This document shows, piece after piece, positions 11,520 to 23,942 of a stretch of DNA of 64,000 bases (position 1 is the stretch's first letter; every line of letters begins with the position of its first letter). Source of the DNA: Rutpela maculata (taxonomy: Eukaryota; Arthropoda; Insecta; Coleoptera; Cerambycidae); assembly GCA_936432065.2 (NCBI GenBank), contig OW386286.2, positions 114,043,519 to 114,107,518 of the forward strand. The letters are read 5' to 3'. A program made the translations under genes and the position numbers. The notes below the pieces were generated by a model. It searched no databases. It saw only the letters and a list, made by a program, of their open reading frames with translations, and had not been told where the DNA came from.

Positions 11520-12900
11520 AAATCACAACTTACACTTTTTTATTTATTATGAAATTACCTACTTTCTGTATATTGTTGCCCTAATCTGGGCACACTAATA
11601 TACAGTGATCGGAATTTTGGGTTTAATTTCAGGTGCGTCGTTACAAGGATTTATTAAAATGTGCATACATTATTAGTTGTAAATATGTATTATGTATTCT
11701 ATTATGCCAAAATAAATGAGAAACTCGTAAGATAGCTTCGTATTATATTTAATTTCGATTTAATTTCGTAAGAAAGAACAAACTTTAAGTTTTTGATGTG
11801 AAATTTTATATACCTACCTATATGCGCCACTGGAATTAAACCCAAATTCAGATCATAGCTAATCTATTAGTTAGATAAATACTTTAAAACACTCATTATT
11901 GGAGAACCAATCAAAACAACCACTCTTCTAGCTAATACTGACGAAGTATTGAATTACATGATATGATTCCTAGCATTTTAAATACTTAAATCATTTATTA
12001 AATTCACAAATTCAGTCATTCCTACTTTTTTATTTAATATGAAATTATCTACTTTCTGTATACTGGTACCTTAATCTGGTCCCGCTAGTATACTACTTAG
12101 GAAAACACTTTAAAACACTAATTATTGGAGAACCAATCAAAACAACTACTTTTCTAGCTAGTACTGACGAAGTATTGAATTATATGATAGGATTCCTAGC
12201 ATTTTAAGGCAAAACAAAATTATTAAAAATACTTAAATCATTTATTGAAAATCAGCCATTCACAGCAATTATTGAATTACATTCTATTTCAACTCTAAAA
12301 AAGTACAAGGTTTTTCGAACTCGTTAGTTCTCATCAGTAGAGTTCATTCATTCATTATTTACAAGCCATTTATTTTTACGATTAATTATTTTTTATTTAT
12401 TTGCTTTCATCATGATTAGAAAATATTATTTAGGTATTAAGCAAATCACAACTTAGACACTTTTTTTTGTTTATTATGAAATTACCTATACTTTCTGTAT
12501 ATTGTTGCTCTAATCTAGGCACGTTAATATACTAGTAATTAGGTCAATACCTACTTTAAAACACTCATTATTGGAGAACTAATCAAAACAACTACTCTTT
12601 TAGCTAATTCTGACGAAGTATTGAATTACATATGATTTTAAAGAAAAAAATGTTGAAAATACCTAATCATTTAAATTCAGTCATTCAACTTTTTTATTTA
12701 ATATGAAATTATCTGCTTTCTGTATATTGGTACCTTAATCATATCCCGCTAATATACTACTTTACACTTTAAAGAAGAAAAAAAACGTGTCGAAAATACT
12801 CAAATCATTTATTAAATTCAGTTTTTCATACTTTTTTATATAATATGAAATTATCTACTTTCTGTATATTGTAACTTAATCTGGTCCTGCTTTTTTAAAT
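11520..12900. repeat. Degenerate two-block tandem array
   Basis: Two blocks alternate. Block 1 (TATGAAATTA(C/T)CTACTTTCTGTATATTG...CTTAATCTGG) is near 11548, 12037, 12477, 12701 and 12847. Block 2 (AAAACACTCATTATTGGAGAACCAATCAAAACAAC then GACGAAGTATTGAATTA) is near 11887, 12110 and 12558. Spacing is irregular but often about 230 bp for the pair. It looks like an old satellite or internal repeats of a transposon. No ORF. Confidence 0.6.
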
Positions 12901-13668
12901 CAGCGACTTAAAACTAATCTAAGTTCCTGTATGAGACTGTACTTTTATAAATCAGTAACAACGTTTGTTTACCTTTTAACTCAAATCAGAAATTCATTTA
13001 TTATTTAAAATTTTGGCAAAAGTATTTTTTAATTATAGATTACTTGAATTATACCTATATCGTTTTTCTGTTAACTAAACGTGATTTTTTTAATTAAAAG
13101 TATTGTAGGGATACATTTTTTAACACTATGTTACATTTTATACAGTTACAGTATATTACGTAATGAGCGTTGTAAGAAGCATATTACGCACGAATGGAAA
13201 AGTTACGCACGATGCCGCGTAGCGGCGAGTGCGTATTTCCATGAGTACGTAATTGCTTTACAACTCGAATTATGTACTATACTTTACCTACGATCATATT
13301 TATTTATTTATCTAGTAAAATCTTAATTTAATTTACTTGTCAACAATATTATTCAACAAATATTATGTCAGTTTTGACAGCGTTTGAAAATTACGTAGGC
13401 GCATTTGTTTTTTTTAAACCCCGCGTCAGCGAAATAAGCCACCTATATTTGTGTGTCCCGTGCGTTTTGCTTACCGTGCGATTTGTTTACAGTGCGTTTT
13501 GTTTACAATATGTAAAATTCAACTTACATAGATGGCAGGTAGTGTTTTTTTACTGTTTACAGTAGTGATCGTAGGTAAATATGTTTATAAGCCGTTTAAT
13601 TCGTTCACTGGTTTTGATATAATAATCAAAACTTTCCTGAATGCTGTTGTTTATTAGTTCTTTTAGTT

Positions 13669-13671
<3 letters not shown>

Positions 13672-13765
<94 letters not shown>
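13672..13765. repeat. (TA)n microsatellite, about 94 bp
   Basis: An uninterrupted alternating TA run. The long Tyr-Ile frame on the minus strand is an artefact of this repeat. Confidence 0.98.
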
Positions 13766-13767
<2 letters not shown>

Positions 13768-13854
13768 TCTCATGACTGACTGAGATATTTCCTTCAGATT
13801 GCGTCAACTTTTCTTTCATTTTCTTTCAATAAATTACAGACATTCAATTTTTGT

Positions 13855-14115
13855 AATTGTATGATGGTCCGGTGGCTAAAGTTTTGCAAGCAACCCTTGC
13901 AATCTAAGGGTCGTGTGTTCGAATCCCAGACAGGTTGGATCGGGTTGGATGCTTTTTTAAAACTTTTTTATACGTTTTTTTATACTAACGAGTGTCTCAC
14001 CAGCGAAGTTGGTATCACAAAATTTAGAATGTCCAAAACTATCATCATTTATAAGAAAACTGCGGAGAGTATTCTATATAAAAAGTCATTAAACCGACGA
14101 AGAGTATAATTTTAA
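13855..14115 (+). mobile_element. tRNA-related SINE, copy 1
   Basis: GGTCCGGTGGCTAAAG at 13866 resembles a pol III A box and GTGTTCGAATCCC at 13915-13927 is a good B box at the right distance, followed by CAGGTTGGAT and a body with ATGTCCAAAACTA...ACTGCGGAGAGTAT. The same order occurs in the split copy at 15775-16745. The cloverleaf is incomplete, so it is not a tRNA gene. Confidence 0.65.
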
Positions 14116-14799
14116 CTCTATTTATTATACTAAAATCATTTTTAAACAATATATTTCACGCATTTTATACGTTCTGATGTTTATTGGACTATTGTAGTTA
14201 ATGATATTACAAAAATAATAAAAGAAATACGTTTATTAGTGGTTTATGACCAACATATTTTACACAAATAATTAATACATCCGCAAATAGAAGTCTTTGT
14301 CAATGTTGATTCAACGTATATGACGTACCTTTATTGACAGTTTAAAACGTCTTTTAGCTCAAGATTTTCTACCTTTAATGGAATTTTAGTAGATCATATA
14401 ATAAAAACGTAAAATCATAATGTGGTATATCATAAACGTATAATTATTATACCAAAACCATTTTTAAACCATTAGCACGTATATTATACGTACTAGTGTT
14501 ATTGGGTTACCTGTTTTATAACAAAACGAGGAGTGAGTATTATACTCTTTGCCGGATTATTGCATTTTTTATATAATTGTTGAACATTCCATAAGTAGTA
14601 TATTCTTCCCATTTTTGTTTAAATAAGTTAATTTTATAGTTATAATTGCTGTATTTACAATTTTAATCAACTTTCAATGGTGTCGTCTTGTTTGGCAAGT
14701 ATACTAGAATACAAAATTTTGATAGTTGTTGTAGAAAAGTTACAACACTCTATATACTTTTTTTCCTTAAAATGTGTTGTAACTTTTATATTTACTTAT

Positions 14800-14935
14800 C
14801 GATTTCTTAAAAAATATGGTTCTTCTTTTAGCTAACATTAAATTACTGTCCAAATTTCAATATTCTCGAACTTTTCTATCTTTATTTATCGTGCTCACAA
14901 GTAACGTGACGAACGGATAGACAGATACACGGGCA
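14800..14935 (-). mobile_element. Fragment of a second GTCY-containing family
   Basis: The reverse complement closely matches 15440-15580: GTCACGTT.CTTGT.AGCACGATAA, then GAAAAGT..GA.TATTGAAATTT and GTTAGCTA.AAGAA..C. Both carry a run of (GTCC/GTCT). Confidence 0.5.
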
Positions 14936-14980
14936 ATCAGGGCAGTTGCCACAGGCTTTTATCACTATTTGACGAAGCTA

Positions 14981-15181
14981 AAATAAAATAGTTTCTAGTT
15001 CTAAAATTCCAAATTATAACTCGGAATTTTAAAATTCTTAGTTAGGTATAACTTGGAATTTTGAAATGAAATTTCGACTTATAAGTAGAAATTTTAAAAT
15101 TTCGAGATGTAAATCGGAATTTTGACGTAAAATTCCCAGTTATAACACGAAATTTTAGAACTAGAAATTATTTTATTTTAC
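14981..15181. repeat. 200-bp hairpin of AATTTT/AAAATT palindromic units
   Basis: The outer arms AAAATAAAATAGTTTCTAGT and their near-complement at 15161-15180 enclose units like CTCGGAATTTTAAAATTC. The units resemble those of the array at 28040-28910. Confidence 0.6.
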
Positions 15182-15239
15182 GTGTCCCTTCCAGAGTTCC
15201 GTACTATTGTCTATAGGGGCCCCATGTAGCCTAGCTACG

Positions 15240-15600
15240 CTACTGACAGATGGGCGAACAGACAGACAGACAGACAGACGGACATTTTGAAAGTTGTTTT
15301 TATACTCTTCGCAAAAAGGAAGAGTATATTGTATTTGATCGGCACATTTCTAAAATCGTAAATATCGCTCGTAGAGAAAAAAATTTCATATAATTGTGTT
15401 AGTGAACGAATTCTGAACAACTTTCAAAATGTCCGTCTGTCCATCCGTCCGTCCGTCACGTTTCTTGTAAGCACGATAACTTAAGAAAGAAAAGTCCGAT
15501 TGTATTGAAATTTAGAAAGTAAGTTAGAGTTAGCTAGAAGAACCCTATTGTTTTTGAAGAAAATCGATCAGTAAATAAAATAGTTATTAATTATTTAATT
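15240..15600 (+). mobile_element. GTCY-microsatellite element (second family), with inverted ends
   Basis: GACAGACAGACAGACGGACATTTTGAAAGTTG near 15260-15297 is mirrored by CAACTTTCAAAATGTCCGTCTGTCC near 15418-15445. The block GTATTTGATCGGCACATTTCTAAAAT at 15330 is repeated inverted near 16775-16803, so 15330-16803 may be one composite element that includes the split SINE-like unit. Confidence 0.45.
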
Positions 15601-15774
15601 AAAAAAAAATTCTCTTAATTTTTGTCGCTTGTACTAAAATGGAATCTTGCGAGATATTATTTCCATAATAATTTTTTTTTTGTTTATGAAGTTTACTAAT
15701 ATATATTTCTTAGAAGTGAAATATATGTATGAATGTCGAAAGATATATATATCACAGACAATCAATTTTTGTAG

Positions 15775-16745
15775 CAATAGGTGGTGGCGCAGCGGCTAAA
15801 GCTTTGCGTTGCTTCTATCAGTTTAAGCTGGACGGTAGTCCGCTAACCCGCAACATTACTCGAATCAGACAGCATAACGCAATACTTTTCGATATAAGAC
15901 ACCCCCTACCATACCAGGCGTTGCATATCTTCCGGCAACTTCCTTAGCCACACTTCCCTCTACGAAAACCTAACCCTACTCTACTATTTATCTTTCCTCA
16001 ACTTTAACTTTCCAACCCCTTCTTTATATTTGTACAATTTTGTTCTTTTATCCTTTTTGTTCTTTTTGTCCCCTTTTTGTCTTTCTAAATTCCCTCTAGG
16101 CCGATAACATCCTATAAATCTAAACTTCTTAAATTCAACCCTTTTAACTACCCTACCTTCCTTGACGGCGATCAGACCACGAGGACGTCATTTGCTCGAA
16201 CGGGTTTTTTCGTTTAATTCTGTTTTCCCGTATCAGCAACCAAAGATTTGTAAGTGCAGTGCAAGTGTTAGTTTTAAGTTTTTTATTCATTAGTTTTAGG
16301 CTCGTGCGAGCACATTCCCTAAGCATAACCTAGTTTTAAGTCTGCCTAAGGCGGACAGATGTCCTAGCTGTAACAAGCATTATCATCAAACCAAATCGGA
16401 CCCGCCTCGTCCAACCACATTTACCACGACGCTACGCGCCATGGTTGTCTGGTTGGCTCCGGGCCGGGATCCGATGAGGTGCATTCTTGTAACAAGAAAT
16501 GTCAAATTAATTTGTTTTGTTGTTGTTGCTTCGCGTTGCAATCCAAAGGTCCCGTGTTGGAATCCCACAGGTTGGATATTTTTTTTTTATTTTTTTTTCA
16601 TACAATTTTTTTCAATAAAGATGGTATCACAAAATTTAGGATGTCCAAAAACTAACATTATTTACACGAAAACTGCGAAGAGTATCCTATAGAATGTGTA
16701 ACAATTATATATAAAAAGCTCAGTAAATTGGCGAAGAGTACGTTT
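15775..16745 (+). mobile_element. tRNA-related SINE, copy 2, split by an insertion
   Basis: The 5' part (GGTGGCGCAGCGGCTAAAGC, A-box-like) ends at 15812. The 3' part resumes at 16533 with the B-box region GTCCCGTGTTGGAATCCCA and the same body as copy 1 (ATGTCCAAAAACTAACAT...AAAACTGCGAAGAGTAT). The join is marked by duplicated GCGTTGC. Confidence 0.65.
15813..16532 (+). mobile_element. 720-bp insertion in the SINE, 7-bp target duplication
   Basis: GCGTTGC occurs at 15806-15812 and 16533-16539 on either side. The insert is pyrimidine-rich in its middle and ends in a TTG-rich tail (TTTGTTTTGTTGTTGTTGC), as in 5'-truncated non-LTR retrotransposons with simple 3' repeats. No RT sequence remains, so the class is inferred. 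Confidence 0.5.
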
Positions 16746-16809
16746 TTAGCTTGTTTTTCTCTATGATCAATATTTACGGTTTTAGAAATGTGCCGATCAA
16801 ATGTACTGT

Positions 16810-17883
16810 TCGTTTTGTATATTATATTTTTACTATTGTTTAAGCGTTTCTGAGGCGGAAGTATACATTTTTACAATAATTTGTTCTTTTTTCTTACAAA
16901 AAAAAAATCCAAAACCAAGCAAAAATCCACACGGGCTTTTCTAAGTCAAGTTACACTATAGCGCATTTCATTAAAAATCAGTTTATAACGTCGACCAATG
17001 TAACATATTTAAAGGATGACAAGTTTTTCAAAAGCGCCACTTTATATCTTGTGTAAAAAAGTATACTTCATTGCCATTTAAAAGATCCACTATACCGTCC
17101 GTAAAATGTGGGACACGTTTCATTAAAGCGTAACTTCGACAGATGGCGCAATGCTGTCAAACGTGCCATGCAACAAAGGAAGGTCAACTAGAATAATGCG
17201 TTTGTTATAAAACGCCTTTCAAGACGTAAATAAGAAGACATATTCATATGTATCAGATGGATATAAAGCGCACTGTTTTTCGATGATTATTTAATTTTTG
17301 TCCATTTTTTCTTATAATGGCATCAAATAACACTAAATTAAATAGGAAATCTTACCATGGTAGGAAATTCGTAATTCTTTTGTTTTACTGGGTTTCATTT
17401 GATGTAATCACAATAAAAGTATGGCAAAGAAACAAAATCAGTATTGAAAAAAAAAGTGAGTTTTCTACACTCCCAATAAGTACCTGCTATATTTTTTCAA
17501 TTTTCTTCATGTATATTATTACATAAGTAAAGTATTTAAAAAATAATTAGGCACAATAATTTGATAATTTTATAGTTGGTTAATTATAGATTATACTTCC
17601 TTAATTAATAGTTTTGGAACAATTATGGGATAAATTCTAGATTTTTTAATAATTTTTGTAATTCGTATTTTCCCATTGTTAATGATATAAAATATATAGT
17701 AATAGTAATTATGAAATATTTGTATTTGATTAAATTTGACTGTTGTTACCTATAAATACTAATTAAGTTGTTAAGTTTTTGTTTTCTTACTAATTCTGTA
17801 ATTTGAAGGAGTGTAAGAAATGTGACTGCGAATTTATCTAAGCAAATAATATAAATCGACGTTATATTTATATTTTTCTTGGT
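16810..17883. other. Unassigned AT-rich interval
   Basis: No gene, RNA or terminal repeat recognised. Confidence 0.4.
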
Positions 17884-18317
17884 AAAGGACCCCGCACAAA
17901 TGCATGGGTAATTTGTTGTCGACAGAATCGTTGCAAATTCAAGGCATATAATGTATATAATCTTTAGGTCATTCTCAATGAAAACTGTTATGGATAAATT
18001 TCCAAAATGTCTTTATTTTAAAAATACAGCAGGTCGAAGCTCCAAAATTCAAAATTTTAAAAACGCGATTTTACGTATTTTGTATCGAAACGGACTTATG
18101 TATTGATTTATACAGATATGAAGCAGTTACATGAATAATATATTGTGTAGGTACTTATGTAAATAAATATATAATTACTTTTGCTCTTATTTATATACCA
18201 GTAGGATACAATAGGCGCAAAAGTTATCAGTATCCAAAAGCTTACTTTTACTTTTATTATTTAGTTTGCATTAAGAATAAAATACTTACTGATATTCAGT
18301 GCAATACAGGAAAAAAA

Positions 18318-19010
18318 AACCGCTGCCCAAGGAATCACTACTTCCACATCCGTATTCTCTATTCAAGTCACTCACAACGAAAAAATTTTGTGTGTGGAAA
18401 TAATTGTTTATGGAACTTTAATAATATAATATTTGAAATATTCTACCCCAAAAACCCATAAAACATACCCCACATCGATAGTGAGGTGGGGGTGGTGATA
18501 GGGGGTGGTAGTGGGGGTGGATAAAGTAAAAAAATATTTTGACGTTTCTGATTCCTGTACACACACTAAATCACATTTTTTTTTCATCCCCTTTAATAAT
18601 GAGGTGGGGGGTGGTAATGGGGGTGGCTAATGCCAATTTTTTTTTGAGACCTTAGTTTCTCTTGTATATACTAAATGCTAATTTTATGAACTCTTACCTG
18701 CTTGATTTACCTATTTACCCCAAATTTACCCTAATTTACCCCCCAACCCTTGGACGGAACAAGATGAAAATATAATCTAGTTCTAGATCTCGTTAAAGTA
18801 CATATATGTGCCAAATTTCAAGTCAATATCTTAAACGGTTCCAGAGTAAACGTGCGCACAAAAAAAGGTTACAGACCGACACAGACAGAAATTTTTTTTT
18901 CGCTCAAACTTAAAATCTCGACATTTCATGACATTCTAATCCTATTTGAAAAATAAAAATTTTTAAAAATTTTTTTGTCGTTACTATACTTCCACTGGAT
19001 GTGGAAGTAA
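18318..19010 (+). mobile_element. Helentron/HINE-like element A5
   Basis: Near full-length copy starting AACCGCTGCCCAAGG and ending in the ACTTCCACTGGATGTGGAAGT hairpin. Its tail directly faces the tail of A6, with about two bases between. Confidence 0.78.
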
Positions 19011-19012
19011 TA

Positions 19013-19716
19013 TTACTTCCACATCCAGTGGAAGTATAGTAACGACAAAAAAATTTTTAAAAATTTTTATTGTTCAAATAGGCTTAGAATGTCATGAAAC
19101 GTCGAGATTTTAAGTTTGAGCGAAAAAAAAATTTCTGTCTGTCTGTCGGTCTAACTTTTTTTTGTGCGCACGTTTACTCTGGAACCGTTTAAGATATTGA
19201 CTTGAAATTTGGTACACTTATGTATTTTAACGTGATCTGGAACTAGATTATATTTTCATCTTGTTCTATCGAAGGGTTGGGGGTAAATTGGGGTAAATTT
19301 GGGGTAAATAGGTAAATTAAGCAGGTAAGAGTCCAGAAAATTGGTATTTAGTATATTAAAGAGAAGCTTAGGTCTCAAAAAAATTTTTGGTATTAGCCAC
19401 CCCCTCGGCCACCCCCATTACCACCCCCACCCCATTATTAAAGGGGATGAAAAAAAATGTGATTTAGTGTGTGTACAAGAACCAGAAACCTCAAAATATT
19501 TTTTTACTTCATCCTAGGCGCTACACCCCCTATCACCACCCCCACCCCACTACCGATGCGGGGTATCGTTTTATAGGTTTTTGGGGTAGAGGATTTCAAA
19601 TATTATCTTATTAAAGTTCCATAAGCAATTATTTCCACATACAAAATTTTTTCGTTGTCAGTGACTTGTATAGAAAATCTGGATGTGGAAGTAGTGATTC
19701 CTTGGGCAGCGGTTTT
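19013..19716 (-). mobile_element. Helentron/HINE-like element A6, tail to tail with A5
   Basis: Complete inverted copy: hairpin at 19015-19035, microsatellite at about 19135-19150, G/C-rich block around 19400-19560, and CTTGGGCAGCGGTTTT at the 5' end. Confidence 0.78.
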
Positions 19717-19985
19717 GTTATAATACTCTTATAAATAGGGCTCTTATAATTTTTAGTAATTTTTATAAATATATTATCAGGAAAACGAATCATACGATCT
19801 CGTTTGTATTTTGTTTGGTTTGCTGATTTCCATTGGAATAAAAAATAGGATTCTTATTTGCGTAAAAATATTTTATTTGTTTATATGAATATTAGAATAA
19901 TGTATTTTTTTATGTTACACTGTACATCCGTGTTATATTCTTAAAACAAATTAAAAATATTAAAAGTATTTACCGTTTCGATAAA

Positions 19986-20677
19986 AAAACCGCTGCCCAA
20001 GGAATCACTACTTCCACATCCGGATTTTCTATCCAAGTCACACAACGAAAAAATTTTGTATCTGGAAATAATTGTTTATGGAACTTTAATAATATAATAT
20101 TTGAAATCCTCTACCCCAAAAACCCATAAAACGATACCCCACACGGGTAGTGGTGTAGGGGGTGGGAGTGGGGGGGTGGATAAAGTAAAAAAATATTTTG
20201 AGGTTTCTGGTTCTTGTACACACACTAAATCACATTTTTTTTCATCCCCTTTAATAATGGGGTGGGGGTGGTAATGGGGGTGGCTAATGCCAACATTTTT
20301 TTTGAGACCTTAGCTTCTCTTGTCTATATTAAATATCAATTTTATGAACTCTTACCTGCTTGATTTACCTATTTACTCCAAATTTACCCCAATTTACCCC
20401 CCAACCCTTCGACGGAACAAGATGAAAATATAATCTAGTTCTAGATCTCGTTAAAGTACATATGTGTACCAAATTTCAAGTCAATATCTCAAACGGTTCC
20501 AGAGTAAACGTGCGCACAAAAAAAGTTACAGACCGACAGACAGACCGACAGACAGAATTTTTTTTTTCGCTCAAACTTGAAATCACGACGTTTCATGACA
20601 TTCTAAGCCTATTTGAACAATAAAAATTTTTAAAAATTTTTTTGTCGTTACTATACTTCCACTGGGTGTGGAAGTAA
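19986..20677 (+). mobile_element. Helentron/HINE-like element A7
   Basis: Near full-length copy with the family start, the G-rich block, a GACC/GACA microsatellite at about 20530-20555, and the terminal hairpin. Confidence 0.78.
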
Positions 20678-21339
20678 TACGTAAAATCGCGTTTTTAAAA
20701 TTTTGAATTTTGGAGCTTCGACCTGGTGTATTTTTAAAACAAAGACATTTTCGAACTTCATCCATAACACTTTTCATTGAGAATGATCCAAGGATTATAT
20801 GCCTTGAATTTGCAATGATTCCGTCGACAACAAATTGCCCATGCATTTGGTGCGGGGTCCTTTTAGTTGTATCCTTAAGCATTTGTCTTGTAGCAAAAGC
20901 ATATTAATTCAAAGGTATATGCATTTAATATAGTGTTCTCCTTTTATTAGGTAGCGTGCTTGATCCAATTATTTTCTTATTGTACCTACGTAAATGATTT
21001 ACAAGAAATCTAAATGATGACTCACTTTTTATAACAACTATGCCGATGATACCAACATTTTAATTTTTGAGAAAAATTATAACATTCAGATTAAAGCAAC
21101 AAATGTGATGCAATACATATCCGAATAGTTTCATCACAATTAATTAATATTAAATTTTGGAAAATGTATGTACATAGCCTATTTATACATACTATTATTA
21201 GTAGGAATAAAGCTGGATATTCTAGTCAAATAGATTAATAATGTAAAAATGTATTTTTTTGAAAACACAAAATGTTTAGGTGATGTACAGATGAATTCAA
21301 AAAGCATCATATTTAGGAACTTTTTGCAATTTGTCCGAA

Positions 21340-22340
21340 ATTAGAAATTGGTATCTGAGGGCAGGGCTTAAACAAATGTCATGAGTACTTCTTTTTAATC
21401 GACTTCATATTGCTCGGCGGTGGTCCCTAATTAATTTTATCAAATTACGTCTAGTATAAGGTGAGCAAAAATTGGAAACAAGATTTTATTAGTCCAAAAT
21501 TTGGCGAAGTCGCTGATGATAATTTAATTTAATAAAATTTTATTTTCTGATAAAAAATTCAAATTCCGTCGGAATTGAATTAAAATTGATAGTTAGGTAT
21601 TTTAGTAGTAGCTGATAACGAATCTGATATCGGAAGTTAAGAATTCAAAATGGCGAATCCAATATGGCTGCGATAATTGCAATATTTTTGCAGATTTACA
21701 TGAAATTTGATAGGCTCTTTAGTCGTTATCAGAGAAACCTGAAATTACCATGTATAAAAAATTTGATGGTACGTATGATAATACTAATAAAAAAAGATAA
21801 AATAGAGAAGTTTTCAAAATAATTGTAATATCTATACGACTTTTAAAAAACAAAATTTATGACACGTTGAAATTCGACATCTTAAGTTATCGTTACATTC
21901 CTTTTTATAAGTTTGACTCGTATATATTTGTATGTCTGTTTGTTTGTCTGTCTGTCTGTGGCTTCATATCTCTTCAACGGGTGATCCTATTTTGATGAAT
22001 TTTTTTATTTGAAAGAGTATTTTGTCGAGAAGGTTTTAGGCCATATTAGATTTTGATGTTTGGTCGCCATCTTGAATTCGCCATGTTGAAATTGTCCGAT
22101 TGCAGTAAAATTGAAAATGTGCAGACAATTACGGTAGCTGAACAAGATTTAAGCCTCATTTTGATTCGGCCATATAAAACTGGTACGATTAGATACATTG
22201 ATTGGGGGCTTTTAAAAATTTTCAATTTTACTTGTCCTATAAATGTATTTTTATTTTTTTGTAACCATCAGAAACATTTAAATTATTTGTCTTTTGAAAC
22301 TTTATTTATTTCGGTAAAGAAAAATATTTCAGAATATTAA
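21340..22340 (+). other. Possible further GTCT-microsatellite element
   Basis: GTCTGTTTGTTTGTCTGTCTGTCTGTGGC at about 21932-21960 is followed by TTCATATCTCTTCAACGGGTGATCC, the same layout as other microsatellite-bearing elements here but a different sequence. AAAATGGCGAATCC near 21648 and GAATTCGCCATGTTG near 22074 are inverted. Ends not defined. Confidence 0.35.
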
Positions 22341-22528
22341 AACTTAAATGTAGTGCGTAATAATTACATAAATATTGAAAAATTAAAATTTTTAAAAGTT
22401 CAAAAGCGGCATTATAAAAAAAACAGTAGCATTGTTCATATAGGTATGTTTGGTCATATAGATGCCAAATGCCAAGGTCGCGATCGCTCTTCCAAACACC
22501 CTGTATAATAAATACTTTAGAAATAAAG

Positions 22529-22845
22529 CAATTATTATAACTCTGATTTTAATAATAATTTCAATAAAATAATGCTTTAGTAACGAACATAAACCTCATT
22601 GCACTACGTGCAATAGAAAACCACACCTAACAAGAGGGTTGAAAATCAATAATTACGAAAAACAGTGGAAAACAAGCATATTATAATATAGGGGTCCCTT
22701 TATAGTCCAAATTCTTATTTTTCATAATTAATGATTTTCAGTTTTCTCATTATATGTGGTTTTCTATTGCACACAGTGCAGCGGGGTTCGTTACTGGAGT
22801 ATTATTTTGTTGCAATTATTACTAAAATCAGAGTTATAATAATTG
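22529..22845. repeat. Foldback element with about 125-bp arms
   Basis: CAATTATTATAACTCTGATTTTA starts the left arm and its complement ends the right one. Both contain GTGCAATAGAAAACCACA. About 60 bp of spacer separates the arms. Confidence 0.65.
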
Positions 22846-23344
22846 TTTTTTTTTATTATATATTGGCATTATTTAAGTATTTTCAACCCTTATTAGGGTG
22901 GTTCTTGCGTTTTTTCGCAAAACGAAAAGATACGCTCTCCTTAGAATTCCCCAAAGATTAATTTGCACCTTTTCTTTGCTCGCAATATACTACCCAAAAT
23001 GATATAATAAGATAAATAACTTCATCGCACTTCAAGTTATCATTTGCTCAACAACAGACATTTGCGGGTTAAGAAAATTTTCTAATTAAAGCTGTCATGA
23101 ATATAAGAAAAGAACTATTAAAATATACAATAAAGAATTTTATTAAAAACAAAAATGAATCAAAGTATTTATTATCTTCTTCTATTTTTTGTCCTACTTC
23201 TTCATCTTCTTTGATCTGTATAATCTACCCCTGCCTATTTGAGAACTGCAGTGGTTTCCTAGAACATTTTTTTCCCATAATCAGATAGTCGGGGAGCCCT
23301 CCCTAGCTGTACGTGCACCCCCGACCCTTGGGGGCAATGTTTTT

Positions 23345-23942
23345 CATAAAGATTAAAGCCTAATGAACAATTTAAGACATGTCCTAAAAATAAACTGGCT
23401 GTACTTTCAAAATGGCGGCCATATATATTAAAAAAAACTGTTGCCAATGTTGTTTTTGTCATTTAATACAAAAACTAAAAAAGATGGACAAAAAACAATG
23501 TGCATAATTTTCTACAATTTTGTTCCTATACAATATTTTGATAGGAGTTACCATTTTCCAGATAATAAGTCCGAAATTAACAAAACATGGAAATTCATAT
23601 ATCGGTAAATTACTTAGAGAAAATAACTGTGACAATTATTGTAAGGCGTATAATATAACTTTATATTATTAACATAACAAAAAATAAAATAAGCTGAAAA
23701 ATATTAATAATAATAATAATATAATTTGCAGACATTTATCTTGAAAACGGTAACAATGGTATCTGGAAAATGGTAACTTCTATCCAAATATTGTATAGGA
23801 ACAAAATTGTAGAAAATTTTATGCACTTTGTTTTTTGTGCAGAAAGTTTTTCTCCATCTTTTTTAGTTTTTGTGTTAAATGACAAAAACAATATTTGCAA
23901 TTTTTTTTTTAGAAAGTACAGCCTTAGGCTTTAATCTTTATG
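23345..23942. mobile_element. Foldback element with about 200-bp arms, next to SPCA exon A
   Basis: CATAAAGATTAAAGCCTAA at 23345 is mirrored at 23924-23942. The arms also share AAAATGGTAACTCCTATC-like, GTATAGGAACAAAATTGTAG and GTCATTTAA segments. It ends 121 bp before the first recognised SPCA exon. Confidence 0.65.

Larger units (their letters stand above)
17884..20866. mobile_element. Inverted-arm element enclosing three Helentron-like copies
   Basis: Arms 17884-18078 and 20679-20866 are inverted copies. Landmarks are AAGGACCCCGCAC, CATGCA, TTGTTGTCGAC and GGTCGAAGCTCCAAAATTC. The right arm abuts the 3' end of Helentron-like copy A7. A minus-strand frame across the right arm (to 20882) is not kept open in the left arm, so coding is doubtful. 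Confidence 0.55.

Noticed and set aside
13550..13819. Minus-strand ORF of 89 residues
   Set aside because: Its core is a Tyr-Ile run translated from the TA microsatellite.
13861..13935. Possible tRNA gene on the plus strand
   Set aside because: B box is good but there is no complete cloverleaf and the unit is repeated with a non-tRNA body.
20583..20882. 99-residue minus-strand ORF over an inverted arm
   Set aside because: The other arm of the same repeat is not open in the equivalent frame, arguing against coding.
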